From: Leptothrix discophora
Lineage (GTDB): Bacteria > Pseudomonadota > Gammaproteobacteria > Burkholderiales > Burkholderiaceae_C
NCBI RefSeq assembly: GCF_030705305.1
Contig: NZ_JAUZEE010000013.1
Location: 54,283 to 118,282 of the forward strand
Direction of reading: 5' to 3'
Length of the DNA: 64,000 nucleotides
In this document: positions 1-8,532 of the stretch, one piece after another
Numbering within the stretch: the first letter of the stretch is position 1
How the letters are laid out: each line of letters opens with the position of its first letter
The notes under the pieces: generated by a model
Told to the model about the DNA's origin: nothing
What the model saw: only the letters and a program-made list of their open reading frames with translations
Databases searched by the model: none
Position numbers and translations under genes: made by a program

Positions 1-548
1 CAGGCCGGCGCGATGCCGTTGGCGGTCTGCATCGACACCCGCTTGCCGGCGCGCCAGTTCAGGCCCAGCCGGTCGGCTTCCTGCTGCGACATCGAGACCG
101 CGCTGGCACCGGTGTCGACCAGGAAACGCACCGGCTTGCCGCCGATGCTGCCGTTGACCTGGAAATGGCCGTCGCTGCCAGCACCCAGCACGATGCGCTG
201 GCCGCTGTCGCGGGCAGTTGCACCACTGGCCGTCGGACCGGCCGCCGCCGGCGCGGCGCCGATGCTGGCGGGCTGCGCACCCATGCGCAGCGACAGCCGC
301 TGGTCGCGGATCATCACGGTGGCGTTCTCGCCGTCGAGCATCAGCAGCTTGACGCCCTGGGCCTCCTGGCCGAGGCCCAGCGTGCGCGGTGCGCCGTCGA
401 TCACCAGCAGGGCGCGATCGCCCATGCGGCCGGCATAGCTGACGTTCTGGGCGCTGGCCGGCCAGGACGACAGCAGGGCGACCAGGGCCGCGCCGATCAG
501 GGCCGGACGTCGTGCGGGGGTGGACAGGAAACCGGCCGGGCGCGCCAT
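1..548 (-). CDS. Retropepsin-like aspartic protease (TIGR02281-type), C-terminus cut by window edge
   Basis: This is a periplasmic or envelope single-domain aspartic protease of the clan AA retropepsin-like group, which works as a dimer with one catalytic Asp per chain. The first 34 residues form a signal peptide with a basic start, a hydrophobic core and an Ala-x-Ala end. The catalytic motif LVDTGAS lies near residue 150 and is followed by a typical MSQQEADRLGL helix. The reading frame runs off the left edge, so the C-terminal part is missing. The ATG at 548 is the first in-frame start after the upstream yajQ stop, only 10 bp away, which suggests cotranscription. Family assignment is secure; the natural substrate of such proteins is unknown. 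Confidence 0.85.
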   Translation of the reverse strand, partial: MARPAGFLSTPARRPALIGAALVALLSSWPASAQNVSYAGRMGDRALLVIDGAPRTLGLGQEAQGVKLLMLDGENATVMIRDQRLSLRMGAQPASIGAAPAAAGPTASGATARDSGQRIVLGAGSDGHFQVNGSIGGKPVRFLVDTGASAVSMSQQEADRLGLNWRAGKRVSMQTANGIAPA

Positions 549-558
549 CACCGCGCGC

Positions 559-1047
559 TCAGTCGCGGAAGTTGTTGAACGACAGCGGCACGTCGTCGAC
601 TTCCTTGCGGATCAGCGCCATGGCGGCCTGCAGGTCGTCGCGCTTGGCGCCGGTGACCCGCACCGTGTCGCCCTGGATGCTGGCCTGGACCTTCATCTTG
701 CTGTCCTTGATGGCCTTCTGGATGCGCTTGGCGACGTCGCCCTCGATGCCGGCCTTGACCAGCACCTTCTGCTTGAGCTTGTCGTGGCTCATCTTCTCGG
801 GCTTGGCGGTGGTGTCGAGGAAGCGGATGTCGACGCTGCGCTTGCTCATCTTGGCCAGCAGGATGTCGGTGACCTGCTGGAGCTGGAAATCGCTGTCGGC
901 GAAGAGCGTCAGCTCCTTGTCCTTCTGCTCGACGCGGGCGTCGCTGCCCTTGAAGTCGAAGCGGGTGCCGATTTCCTTGTTGCTCTGGTCGATGGCGTTC
1001 TTCACCTCGACGAGGTTCGGTTCGAGGACGGTGTCGAAGCTGGGCAT
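559..1047 (-). CDS. yajQ: YajQ family nucleotide-binding protein
   Basis: Cytoplasmic protein of 162 residues (DUF520/PF04461). Homologues in Xanthomonas and Pseudomonas bind cyclic di-GMP and act with LysR-type regulators; a bound nucleotide here is known only from the family. The start [11 protein letters not shown] at 1047 is the conserved family N-terminus, so the frame upstream to 1167 is not used. The length matches the family standard of about 160 residues and the conserved ends, including the terminal SFNNFRD, are present. It lies just upstream of the retropepsin-like gene on the same strand. Confidence 0.95.
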   Translation of the reverse strand: MPSFDTVLEPNLVEVKNAIDQSNKEIGTRFDFKGSDARVEQKDKELTLFADSDFQLQQVTDILLAKMSKRSVDIRFLDTTAKPEKMSHDKLKQKVLVKAGIEGDVAKRIQKAIKDSKMKVQASIQGDTVRVTGAKRDDLQAAMALIRKEVDDVPLSFNNFRD

Positions 1048-1141
1048 GGTGGCGAGGGTCTGGGGTTGGACGTGAATGGGAAGGCCCGGGAGTTTCGCAC
1101 CGCACCTCGGTGGCGCATGGGCGTCGCGTGAATCTGAAGGC

Positions 1142-1495
1142 TCAGCGGCGAGCGCGGCTGCCGACACCTTCGGACAGCATCGACACCACCAGGGTGTTCA
1201 TGCTGACGCCTTCCTGCTCGGCGCGAGCGGCCAGGCGGGTGTGCAGGCTCCTGGGGACCCGGGCAACGAACTTGCCCGACTCGCCACCGGTGCTGGGTGC
1301 CGGGATCGGGTCACCCGCTTCGGCCGCCACGTCCAGCCAGGCTTGTGCGGCGGCGTAGCCATCTGCGATGGCCTGCTCGGGGGTCTCGCCGTCGCCCATG
1401 CAGCCAGGCAGATCCGGGAAGGTGGCCAGCCAGCCGCCGCCGTCTTCATCGGCGAGCGGTCTCACTTCAATCGGGTACTTCTTCGGGTCGGTCAT
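1142..1495 (-). CDS. hicB: HicB-family antitoxin
   Basis: Antitoxin of a type II HicAB module, 117 residues. The N-terminal half is the HicB partial RNase H-like fold (PDLPGC motif near residue 30) that blocks the toxin. The C-terminal part, from about residue 75, is a ribbon-helix-helix DNA-binding segment ([21 protein letters not shown]) that would repress the operon. It overlaps the upstream hicA stop by 4 bp, so the two are translationally coupled. An inverted repeat upstream of hicA is the probable operator. Confidence 0.93.
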   Translation of the reverse strand: MTDPKKYPIEVRPLADEDGGGWLATFPDLPGCMGDGETPEQAIADGYAAAQAWLDVAAEAGDPIPAPSTGGESGKFVARVPRSLHTRLAARAEQEGVSMNTLVVSMLSEGVGSRARR

Positions 1496-1734
1496 TCCTC
1501 ATCTCCTTGCCCATCATGGATCAGCCGCAACAGCGCCTTGATGTACACGGGCTTGACGGGCCGGTGTGCGGGCACGCTGATCTTCCGGCCCGCCGGATTG
1601 CGAAGGATGTGATGGCTGCCGCCAGGACAGCGCACCGACAGGCCGGCATGGCGCGCCACGGTCAGTACCTGCTCGATGCTCCAGTCGCGGGGGTTGTTCG
1701 CCATCGCGTCCAGCAGCTTCTGTGCGGTGCTCAT
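1492..1734 (-). CDS. hicA: HicA-family mRNA interferase toxin
   Basis: Toxin of the HicAB pair, 80 residues, which inhibits translation by cleaving mRNA and is neutralised by HicB. The double-stranded RNA-binding-like fold is visible, with the catalytic His in GGSHHILRNP near residue 40 and the C-terminal VPAHRPVKP segment. It is the first gene of a two-gene operon, toxin first as usual for HicAB, and is divergent from murB. It is at the upper end of HicA lengths because of a longer N-terminal helix. Confidence 0.93.
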   Translation of the reverse strand: MSTAQKLLDAMANNPRDWSIEQVLTVARHAGLSVRCPGGSHHILRNPAGRKISVPAHRPVKPVYIKALLRLIHDGQGDEE

Positions 1735-1742
1735 GCCTGCAA

Positions 1743-1762
1743 TGATACTGAATGCGATATCA
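1743..1762 (-). promoter_or_regulatory. Likely HicB operator upstream of hicA
   Basis: An inverted repeat TGATA-N10-TATCA starts 9 bp upstream of the hicA ATG. The spacing of about one helical turn and a half and the position over the expected promoter fit autoregulation by the ribbon-helix-helix domain of HicB. Binding is inferred. Confidence 0.45.
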
Positions 1763-1861
1763 GTTTTCGGGGCTCAACCGGGGAATCCATGTCGGCCGTC
1801 CTTCGAACCGGTCCCCGTCGACCGCGAGTGGACGAAGGACGCGGTGACCGACAATTCCGCC

Positions 1862-2899
1862 ATGCACATCGAACAGGACGTCAGCCTCCTCGCCCACAAC
1901 ACCTTCGGCCTGCCGGCCATCGCGCACACGCTGGTGCGCATCACGGGCGACGCGGACGTGCGCCGCGTCGTCGACCATCCGACGCTGGGCCGCGCGCCCA
2001 AGTTCGTGCTGGGCGGCGGCAGCAACGTCGTGCTGACGCGCGACATCGAGGCCGTCGTGCTGAAGATCGAGGTGCCCGGCATGCGCGTCGTCGAACGGCG
2101 CGAGGACGCGGTGATCGTCGAGGCCGGAGCCGGCGTCGGCTGGCATGAACTGGTCGCCTGGACGCTGGACCAGGGCGAGCCGGGGCTCGAGAACATGGCG
2201 CTGATCCCCGGCACGGTCGGGGCCGCGCCGGTGCAGAACATCGGTGCCTACGGACTGGAACTGGCCGACCGCTTCGAGTCGCTCGACGCGGTCGACCTGG
2301 TGACCGGGCGCAGCGTCCTGCTCGACCGCGCCGCCTGCCGATTCGGCTACCGGGACTCGGTCTTCAAGCATGCGCTGGCCGGCAAGAGCGTCATCACACG
2401 GGTGCGGCTGCGCCTGCCGCGGCCGTGGCGGCCGATGGTGGACTACCTGGACCTGCAGCGCCGCATGGCCGAGACGGGCTACGCGGCCGACCCGGAACAG
2501 GGCCCCGTGCCCGATGCACGCACCATCTTCGACTGGGTCGTCGCGATCCGCCGTGCCAAGCTGCCGGACCCGGCGGTGATCGGCAACGCCGGCAGCTTCT
2601 TCAAGAACCCGGTGGTCACGCCCGAGCAGTGCCGCGACATCATCAGCCGCGACCCGCACCTCGTCCACTACCCGATGCCGGACGGCAACTTCAAGCTCGC
2701 CGCCGGCTGGCTGATCGACGCCTGCGGCTGGAAGGGCAAGACGGTCGGCGCGGCCGGCGTCTACGAGAAGCAGGCGCTGGTGCTGGTCAACCGCGGCGGC
2801 GCGCGCGGCGCGGAGGTCGTCACGCTGGCGCGGGCGATCCAGGAAAGCGTCTACGGCCGTTTCGGCATCCGGCTGGAGCCCGAACCCGTCGTGGTCTGA
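1862..2899 (+). CDS. murB: UDP-N-acetylenolpyruvoylglucosamine reductase MurB
   Basis: Cytoplasmic FAD enzyme that reduces UDP-GlcNAc-enolpyruvate to UDP-MurNAc with NADPH in peptidoglycan synthesis. The protein has 345 residues and is the type I (E. coli-like) form. Visible motifs are the FAD-binding GGGSNVVL near residue 51, IGAYGLEL, the type I YRDSVFK loop, the catalytic-serine segment NAGSFFKNP, and the C-terminal substrate-binding Glu region (EPEPVV). The open frame extends 62 codons upstream, but that part overlaps hicA on the other strand and shows no similarity. MHIEQDVSLLAHNTFG at 1862 is the family N-terminus. Confidence 0.97.
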   Translation: MHIEQDVSLLAHNTFGLPAIAHTLVRITGDADVRRVVDHPTLGRAPKFVLGGGSNVVLTRDIEAVVLKIEVPGMRVVERREDAVIVEAGAGVGWHELVAWTLDQGEPGLENMALIPGTVGAAPVQNIGAYGLELADRFESLDAVDLVTGRSVLLDRAACRFGYRDSVFKHALAGKSVITRVRLRLPRPWRPMVDYLDLQRRMAETGYAADPEQGPVPDARTIFDWVVAIRRAKLPDPAVIGNAGSFFKNPVVTPEQCRDIISRDPHLVHYPMPDGNFKLAAGWLIDACGWKGKTVGAAGVYEKQALVLVNRGGARGAEVVTLARAIQESVYGRFGIRLEPEPVVV

Positions 2900-2910
2900 A
2901 CGCGCCCGTC

Positions 2911-2926
2911 TGGCACGGGATCTGCT
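2911..2926 (+). promoter_or_regulatory. Sigma-54 (RpoN) promoter of the atzFG-atzE-atzH-gntR unit
   Basis: The sequence TGGCACGGGATCTGCT has the invariant GG (2912-2913) and GC (2924-2925) separated by exactly 10 bp. It fits the -24/-12 consensus TGGCAC-N5-TTGC with one mismatch in the -12 block. It lies 86 bp upstream of the first gene. A nearly identical element precedes the transporter operon at 7260. Sigma-54 control is typical of nitrogen-limitation genes; the activator (NtrC presumed) and its site are not visible. Confidence 0.8.
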
Positions 2927-2927
2927 G

Positions 2928-2946
2928 ATACCAGTCGGTATACCAG
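2928..2946 (+). promoter_or_regulatory. Probable GntR operator at the transcription start of the atzFG unit
   Basis: ATACC-AGTC-GGTAT forms an inverted repeat directly after the -12 element and is followed by a second half-site (GGTATACCAG). The same arrangement occurs at 7278. FCD-type GntR regulators bind such short palindromes, and the only GntR gene nearby is at 6538 in this unit. The position over the predicted start at about 2937 implies repression. Confidence 0.6.
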
Positions 2947-3011
2947 TTGGCGCACCGGAAACGGGCGTCGCCAATGGAACGCCGTTGCTGCACACAGCAG
3001 GGAGCCCGGCC

Positions 3012-4628
3012 ATGCGCGACACCGACCCGACGACGCCCACCTTGCCGCCCAGGACGCTGGCGGGCTGGCGTGCGATCCAGGACCGACCCGACCACCTGCA
3101 TGCGGCGCTGGCCGCGACGCTGGACCGTGTGCATGCCAGCGCCGCCGCCGGCATCTGGATCAGCCTGTGCCCGCGCGCGGCCTGGGTCGCACAGCTCGAC
3201 ACCCTGGCCGAACGCCTGGCCGCCGTCGCCGACCCGGCCGAGCGCCACCGCCGTTGGCCGTTGCTGGGCGTGCCCTTCGGCATCAAGGACAACATCGATG
3301 TGGCCGGCGTCCCGACCACGGCCGCCTGCCCGGCCTTCCGGCGCCTGCCGACCGAACACGCCAGCGCGGTGCAGAAGCTGCTCGATGCCGGCGCGATCTG
3401 GGTCGGCAAGACCAACCTCGACCAGTTCGCGACCGGCCTGGTCGGCACCCGCTCGCCCTATGGCCGACCGGCCAGCGTGGTCGACCCGACGCGCATCAGC
3501 GGCGGCTCCAGCTCCGGCTCGGCCGCCGCCGTGGCACGGGGACAGGTGCCGTTCGCGCTGGCCACCGACACGGCCGGATCGGGCCGCGTGCCGGCCGGCT
3601 TCAACGGCCTGGTCGGCCTCAAGCCCACGCCCGGCCGGGTCGGCAACGGTGGCGTGCTGCCGGCCTGCCGCACGCTGGACTGCGTCGCGGTGCTGGCCCA
3701 CACGGTCGGTGACGCGGCCGAGGTGCTCGCCTGCATCGAGGGCCCCGACCCGCGCGATGCCTACAGCGCCTTCCGGCCCGGCCCGGCGCAGCTGCCCGTC
3801 ACGCTGCGCGTCGGCGTCCCGCACCTGCCCGACCTGGACGACGCCCTCGGCTACACCGGCGCCTGGGCCGCCGCGCAGGCACACCTGGCCGCCCTGGGCC
3901 ATCGCCGCGTCGAGGTCGACATGGCGCCGCTGGCGGCGGTGGCCGCGCTGCTCTACGACGGCCCCTGGGTGGCCGAGCGCCATGCCGTCGTGCGCGAGCT
4001 GCTGGCGACGCAGCCGGGCGCCTTCGACCCGACCGTGCGGCGTGTCATCGAACGGGCGCTGCCGCTGAGGGCCACCGATGCCTTCGACGGCCTCTACCGC
4101 CTGCAGGAACGCCAGGCCGCCGCCGCCGACCTGTGGCAGCAGGTCGACCTGCTGATGCTGCCCACCGCGCCGACCCACCCGACCTTTGCCGAGGTCGATG
4201 CCGATCCGGTCGGCGTCAACAGCCGCCTGGGCGCCTACACCAACTTCGTCAACCTGCTGGGCTGGTGCGCGCTGGCGCTGCCGGCCGGCTCGACCGGTGC
4301 GGGGCTGCCCTTCGGCGTCACCTTCGTCGCGCCCGGCCGGCACGATGCCGCGCTGGCCCGGTTCGGACTGGCCTGGTGCGGCGAGGCCGAGCCATCGGCC
4401 GGTGCCTGGCCAGCGGCCCTGTCGCCGCCCCATCCCGCCGACGCGATCGCCGCGCGCATCGGCCTGCCGCTGGCCGAGGCCCACCGGCCGGGCGTGCGAC
4501 GCTACTTCGACCTGGCCGCCGGCATGGCCGATCGCGTGATGGGTCTGCCGCTGGGCCTGGACGACGAACCGGCCGGGTCCTTCGTGCCGATCGGGCCCGA
4601 TGAGCAGGTCGCTGGAGAACACCGATGA
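3012..4628 (+). CDS. Allophanate hydrolase-type amidase fused to an AtzG/HpxX-like (DUF4089) tail
   Basis: Cytoplasmic amidase-signature enzyme of 538 residues. The N-terminal about 460 residues resemble AtzF allophanate hydrolase. The triad is Lys92 (FGIKDN), cis-Ser166 (SGGSSSGS) and nucleophile Ser190 (DTAGSGRVP), spaced as in Pseudomonas AtzF. The usual second domain of AtzF (about 130 residues, decarboxylation of N-carboxycarbamate) is absent. Instead, residues from about 475 onward (IGLPLAEAHRPGV, MADRVMGLPL, DDEPAGSFVP) look like AtzG/HpxX, the small partner that completes the active site of AtzE. AtzG normally is a separate gene just before atzE, and atzE follows here with a 4-bp overlap. 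Start 3012 has an AGGGAG ribosome site. Amidase identity is sure; allophanate as substrate is inferred from family and context. Confidence 0.85.
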   Translation: MRDTDPTTPTLPPRTLAGWRAIQDRPDHLHAALAATLDRVHASAAAGIWISLCPRAAWVAQLDTLAERLAAVADPAERHRRWPLLGVPFGIKDNIDVAGVPTTAACPAFRRLPTEHASAVQKLLDAGAIWVGKTNLDQFATGLVGTRSPYGRPASVVDPTRISGGSSSGSAAAVARGQVPFALATDTAGSGRVPAGFNGLVGLKPTPGRVGNGGVLPACRTLDCVAVLAHTVGDAAEVLACIEGPDPRDAYSAFRPGPAQLPVTLRVGVPHLPDLDDALGYTGAWAAAQAHLAALGHRRVEVDMAPLAAVAALLYDGPWVAERHAVVRELLATQPGAFDPTVRRVIERALPLRATDAFDGLYRLQERQAAAADLWQQVDLLMLPTAPTHPTFAEVDADPVGVNSRLGAYTNFVNLLGWCALALPAGSTGAGLPFGVTFVAPGRHDAALARFGLAWCGEAEPSAGAWPAALSPPHPADAIAARIGLPLAEAHRPGVRRYFDLAAGMADRVMGLPLGLDDEPAGSFVPIGPDEQVAGEHR

Positions 4629-6094
4629 ACACGAGCCTGCCGGCGATCGATCCCGAGGCCTTGCTCGACGGTCCGGCCCACGCGATGGCCGACGCGGTGC
4701 GTCAGGGTCGTGTGCGCGCACGCACGCTGACCGACGCGGCGCTGGCACGCATCGCCGCGCGCGATCCGCTGGAACGCGGTGGCGTGAATGCCTGCACCGC
4801 CGTGCTGGCCGAACGCGCCCGGTCCGAGGCCGATGCGCTCGACGCGAAGCTCGCGGCCGGCGATGCCGCCACCGCCGCGCTGCCGCTGCTGGGCGTGCCC
4901 TATGCCGTCAAGAACCTCTTCGACGTCGCCGGCCTGCCGACGCTGGCGGGCTCGAAGATCGAGCGCGATGCCGCGCCCGCCGTGCAGGACGGCCTGTTGC
5001 TGCGCCGCCTGCAAGGCGCGGGCGCGGTGCTGCTGGCCGCGCTCAACATGGACGAGTACGCCTACGGCTTCACGACCGAGAACAGCCACGTCGGTGCCTG
5101 TCGCAACCCGCATGACCTGCGCCGCGTGGCCGGCGGCTCGTCGGGCGGCTCGGGTGCGGCGATCGCGGCCGGCGAGGTGCCGCTGACGCTGGGCTCGGAC
5201 ACGAACGGCTCCATCCGCGTGCCCGCGTCGCTGTGTGGCGTGTTCGGCCTCAAGCCGACCTTCGGCCGCCTGCCGCGCACCGGCAGCTACCCCTTCGTCG
5301 CCAGCCTGGACCACCTCGGCCCCTTCGGCCGCAGCGTGCGTGACCTGGCGCTGTCCTACGACGCGATGCAGGGCCATGACGGCCATGACCCGGGCTGCGT
5401 CGACCGTCCGGTGCAGCCGGTCACGCCGCTGCTGGAGACGCCCGAGCACGGCCTGCGCGTCGGCCTGCTCGGTGGCTGGTTCCACGACATGGCCGATGAC
5501 GACGCGCGTGGCGCGGTGGCCCGCGTCGCGGCGGCGCTGCGCACGGCGCCGGGCGTGGCCTCGGTGCGCGAGGTGAGCTGGCCGGAGGTCGACCGCGCCC
5601 GCGCCGCCGCCTTCCTGATCACCAACGCCGAAGGCGCCAACCTGCACCTCGACGACCTGCGGCGCCGGCCCGGGGACTTCGAGCCGCTGTCGCGTGACCG
5701 CTTCCTGGCCGGCGCGCTGCTGCCCGCGACCTGGGTCGTGCAGGCGCAGCGGGTGCGGCGCTGGTTCGCGCGGCAGGTGGCCGCGTCGTTCGCCGACGTC
5801 GATCTCTTCATCGCGCCGGCCACGCCCTGTGTCGCGCCGCTCATGGGCACCGAATGGATCGACATCCAGGGCCAGCGCCTGCCGGCCCGGCCCAGCATCG
5901 GCGTGCTGACGCAACCGGTGTCGTGCATCGGCCTGCCGGTCTGCGCGGTGCCGGTCTGGAACGTGCATGCGAGCCTGCCCATCGGCGTGCAACTCATTGC
6001 CGCGCCCTGGCGCGAGGACCGCGTCCTGCGCGCGGCCCGGTGGCTGGAACAGGCCGGCGTGGTGCGCGCGCCGGTGGCGGCCTGGCCGACATGA
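4625..6094 (+). CDS. atzE: AtzE-family amidohydrolase (1-carboxybiuret or related)
   Basis: Amidase-signature enzyme of 489 residues, AtzE type (TIGR02715). In cyanuric acid breakdown the AtzE-AtzG heterotetramer deaminates 1-carboxybiuret to urea-1,3-dicarboxylate; a close subfamily acts on oxalurate (HpxY). Catalytic residues are Lys96 (PYAVKN), Ser172 (GGSSGGS) and Ser196 ([10 protein letters not shown]). The ATG lies inside the stop of the upstream fusion gene (ATGA overlap), so the AtzG-like tail and AtzE are made together. The AtzH-like gene follows. Substrate is inferred. Confidence 0.9.
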   Translation: MNTSLPAIDPEALLDGPAHAMADAVRQGRVRARTLTDAALARIAARDPLERGGVNACTAVLAERARSEADALDAKLAAGDAATAALPLLGVPYAVKNLFDVAGLPTLAGSKIERDAAPAVQDGLLLRRLQGAGAVLLAALNMDEYAYGFTTENSHVGACRNPHDLRRVAGGSSGGSGAAIAAGEVPLTLGSDTNGSIRVPASLCGVFGLKPTFGRLPRTGSYPFVASLDHLGPFGRSVRDLALSYDAMQGHDGHDPGCVDRPVQPVTPLLETPEHGLRVGLLGGWFHDMADDDARGAVARVAAALRTAPGVASVREVSWPEVDRARAAAFLITNAEGANLHLDDLRRRPGDFEPLSRDRFLAGALLPATWVVQAQRVRRWFARQVAASFADVDLFIAPATPCVAPLMGTEWIDIQGQRLPARPSIGVLTQPVSCIGLPVCAVPVWNVHASLPIGVQLIAAPWREDRVLRAARWLEQAGVVRAPVAAWPT

Positions 6095-6126
6095 ACCCGT
6101 CGGCAGGCCAGGACAGGAGAGGCGAG

Positions 6127-6504
6127 ATGGACATCAACATCCCCGAGGTGCATGCCGAACTCGTGGCCGTGTTCACGCGCTACGAGGACGCGCTGGTCCA
6201 CAACCGCATCGACGTGCTCGACGAGCTGTTCTGGCCCAGCCCGCACACCGTGCGCTATGGCGTGGCCGAGAACCTCGTCGGCATCGAGGCCATCCGGGCC
6301 TTCCGGGCCGCCCGGCCGGCGGTCGGCCTGGCCCGCACGCTGGCGAACACGGTCATCACGACCTATGGCCGCGACTGCGGCACCGCGATGACCGAGTTCC
6401 ACCGCAAGGGCAGCATCCGCACCGGCCGCCAGAGCCAGACCTGGGTGCGCCTGCCCGAAGGCTGGCGGGTGGTCGCCGCGCATGTCAGCCTGATGGCCGA
6501 CTGA
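6127..6504 (+). CDS. atzH: AtzH/HpxZ-like protein (DUF3225)
   Basis: Protein of 125 residues with an NTF2/SnoaL-like fold (DUF3225). Family members are AtzH, reported to convert urea-1,3-dicarboxylate to allophanate, and HpxZ of oxalurate catabolism. The sequence begins [12 protein letters not shown] as usual and keeps [11 protein letters not shown] and the final AHVSLMAD. Start 6127 has a GGAGA ribosome site; an alternative ATG at 6091 overlaps the atzE stop but adds non-conserved residues. Its place after atzE supports a shared pathway. Confidence 0.88.
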   Translation: MDINIPEVHAELVAVFTRYEDALVHNRIDVLDELFWPSPHTVRYGVAENLVGIEAIRAFRAARPAVGLARTLANTVITTYGRDCGTAMTEFHRKGSIRTGRQSQTWVRLPEGWRVVAAHVSLMAD

Positions 6505-6537
6505 GCCTCGACCGGGGTGCGAGCTAGCATCGATCGC

Positions 6538-7245
6538 ATGTCCAGCGCACCCGCCCAAGTCCCCGCCGCGACCCCTGCCGGCAACCTCGCCACCCAGGTC
6601 TACACCGAGCTGAAGTCGCAGATGCACGAGTTCCAGCTCGTGCCGGGCGACCGCTTCTCCGAGGCCGAGATCGCGGCCCGCCTGGGCGTCAGCCGCACGC
6701 CGGTGCGCGAGGCGCTGTTCCGGCTGCGCAACGAGGGCCTGCTCGATGTCGAGGCCAAGAGCGGCTGGTTCGTCCGGCCGATCGACTTCGACCGTCTGGA
6801 GCAGCTCTACGACCTGCGCGTGCTGCTGGAGAGTGCCTGCGTCGCCCGGCTGTGCGCCCGCAGCGAGCCGGCGCCGGAGCTGGATGCGCTGAAGGCGGTC
6901 TGGCTGGTGCCGGCGGCCGAGCGTGTCCTCGACGGGCGCGAAGTCGGTGCGCTCGACGAGGCCTTCCACGCCACGCTGGTGCGTGCGGCCGGCAACGACG
7001 AGATCGCGCGGGTCCACTGGGACGTCACCGAGCGCATCCGCATCATCCGGCGGCTGGACTTCACCCGGGCCGATCGCATCGAGGCGACCTGGGGCGAACA
7101 CGCCAAGATCCTGCGCGCCGTCGTCCAGCGCAAGGCCGACCAGGCGCAGCTGCTGCTGCGCAGCCACATCGAGCAGAGCAAGGCCGAGGTGCGCAGCATC
7201 TCGCTGGCCGCGCTGCACGAGGCTCGCCAGCGCAGCCGGCGCTGA
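6538..7245 (+). CDS. GntR-family (FCD/FadR subfamily) transcriptional regulator
   Basis: DNA-binding regulator of 235 residues. The N-terminal winged helix contains FSEAEIAARLGVSRTPVREAL (split motif, residues about 40-60), and the C-terminal all-helical FCD domain has His residues (FHATL, WGEHAK) that usually bind a metal and the effector. It is the last gene of the first catabolic unit and lies directly before the transporter promoter. I infer that it represses both sigma-54 promoters through the ATACC/GGTAT palindromes and releases them on binding a pathway metabolite. The ATG at 6538 is chosen over the GTG at 6517 because family proteins lack the extension. Confidence 0.92.
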   Translation: MSSAPAQVPAATPAGNLATQVYTELKSQMHEFQLVPGDRFSEAEIAARLGVSRTPVREALFRLRNEGLLDVEAKSGWFVRPIDFDRLEQLYDLRVLLESACVARLCARSEPAPELDALKAVWLVPAAERVLDGREVGALDEAFHATLVRAAGNDEIARVHWDVTERIRIIRRLDFTRADRIEATWGEHAKILRAVVQRKADQAQLLLRSHIEQSKAEVRSISLAALHEARQRSRR

Positions 7246-7259
7246 GGCGCTCGCGGCAC

Positions 7260-7275
7260 CGGCACGGGTCTTGCT
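7260..7275 (+). promoter_or_regulatory. Sigma-54 (RpoN) promoter of the transporter/biuret hydrolase operon
   Basis: CGGCACGGGTCTTGCT keeps GG (7261-7262) and GC (7273-7274) 10 bp apart and has a full TTGC -12 block. It matches the element at 2911 in nearly every position. It lies 126 bp upstream of the receptor gene, and the shared palindrome follows it. Confidence 0.82.
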
Positions 7276-7277
7276 GA

Positions 7278-7294
7278 ATACCAACTGGTATACC
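7278..7294 (+). promoter_or_regulatory. Probable GntR operator at the transporter promoter
   Basis: ATACCA-AC-TGGTAT is a perfect palindrome covering the predicted start site (about 7286) and is extended by ACC as in the copy at 2928. Two promoters with the same operator at the same distance from the -12 element strongly suggest co-regulation. Confidence 0.65.
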
Positions 7295-7400
7295 GACACG
7301 TGCACCGAGGCAGCGCCAGGACGCTGCGGCCGGCTCCCGGCCCGGATCGTGCGTGCGGTTTCGACCGAGCCCACGTCCTTCCCCTGACCCTGGAGCCGCC

Positions 7401-8504
7401 ATGCACCACGACCTCTCGCGCCGTCGCGCCCTTGCCCAGCTGTCCGCCGCCTCGCTCGCCACGATGGCACCCTGGGCCCTGGCCCAGAAGCCGCTGACGG
7501 TGGGCTACATCTACGTCGGACCGAAGGACGACTTCGGCTACAACCAGGCCCATGCCGAGGCGGCCGCGGAGATCCGCAAGCTCGCCGGCATCAAGGTGGT
7601 CGAGGAAGAGAACGTGCCCGAGACCAACGTGGTCCAGAAGACCATGCAGGGCATGATTTCCCAGGACGGTGCGGCGCTGCTGTTCCCGACCTCCTTCGGC
7701 TACTTCGACCCGCACATGCTGGCCATGGCCGCGAAGAACCCGAACGTCCGCTTCGCCCATTGCGGCGGCATGTGGACCGCCGGCAAGCACCCGGCCAGCA
7801 CCGGCAGCTTCTTCGGCTACATCGACGAGGCCCAGTACCTCAACGGCGTCATCGCCGGTCACATGAGCAAGAGCAAGAAGCTCGGCTTCGTGGCCGCCAA
7901 GCCCATCCCGCAGGTGCTGCGCAACATCAACGCCTTCACGATGGGCGCGCGCTCGGTCGACCCGAAGATCACGACCTCGGTGATCTTCACCGGCGACTGG
8001 TCCATGGCCGTCAAGGAAGCCGAGGCCACCAACAGCCTGGCCGACCAGGGCATCGACGTCTTCACCATGCACGTCGACGGCCCCAAGGTCATCGTCGAGA
8101 CCGCCGCCAAGCGCGGCCGCATGGTCTGCGGCTACCACGCCAGCCAGGCCAAGCTCGCGCCCAACGCCTACCTGACCGGCGCGGAATGGAACTGGATCAC
8201 CGCCTACAAGCAGATCATCGAGGCGGCCCGCAGCGGTGCGCCGCACCCGAACTTCGTGCGCGGCGGCCTCAAGGACGGCTTCGTCAAGACCTCGCCCTAC
8301 GGCGCGATGGTCAGCGAGGCCGCGCGCAAGAACGCCGATGCCGTCAAGGCGAAGATGGTCGCGGGCAGCTTCGACATCTTCGGCGGCGAGCTCAAGGACA
8401 ACACCGGCAAGGTCGTCATCCCCAAGGGCAAGGTCTACAAGCAGACCGACCTTGAACTCGAAGGCATGAACTACCTGGTCGAAGGCGTGATCGGCAAGGT
8501 CTGA
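7401..8504 (+). CDS. BMP-family ABC transporter substrate-binding protein
   Basis: Periplasmic receptor of 367 residues from the basic membrane protein (BmpA/Med) family, whose known ligands are nucleosides and related amides. The first 29 residues are an export signal with an Arg-Arg-Arg run before the hydrophobic part, ending at Ala-Leu-Ala. The mature start LTVGYIYVGPKDDFGYNQAH is typical of the family. It is the first gene after the sigma-54 promoter, and its two permeases and ATPase follow. Given the hydrolases in the operon, the ligand may be biuret, triuret or another ureido compound; this is inference. Confidence 0.92.
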   Translation: MHHDLSRRRALAQLSAASLATMAPWALAQKPLTVGYIYVGPKDDFGYNQAHAEAAAEIRKLAGIKVVEEENVPETNVVQKTMQGMISQDGAALLFPTSFGYFDPHMLAMAAKNPNVRFAHCGGMWTAGKHPASTGSFFGYIDEAQYLNGVIAGHMSKSKKLGFVAAKPIPQVLRNINAFTMGARSVDPKITTSVIFTGDWSMAVKEAEATNSLADQGIDVFTMHVDGPKVIVETAAKRGRMVCGYHASQAKLAPNAYLTGAEWNWITAYKQIIEAARSGAPHPNFVRGGLKDGFVKTSPYGAMVSEAARKNADAVKAKMVAGSFDIFGGELKDNTGKVVIPKGKVYKQTDLELEGMNYLVEGVIGKV

Positions 8505-8532
8505 TTCCCCGGTCCTGACCAGGAGGGCTGCG

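Noticed and set aside
1676..1861. N-terminal extension of MurB by 62 residues
   Set aside because: It overlaps hicA and its operator, and the family start fits the ATG at 1862.
2820..7470. Very long open frames on the minus strand opposite the atz genes
   Set aside because: They are antisense shadows caused by high GC third positions; the plus-strand genes have clear families and catalytic motifs.
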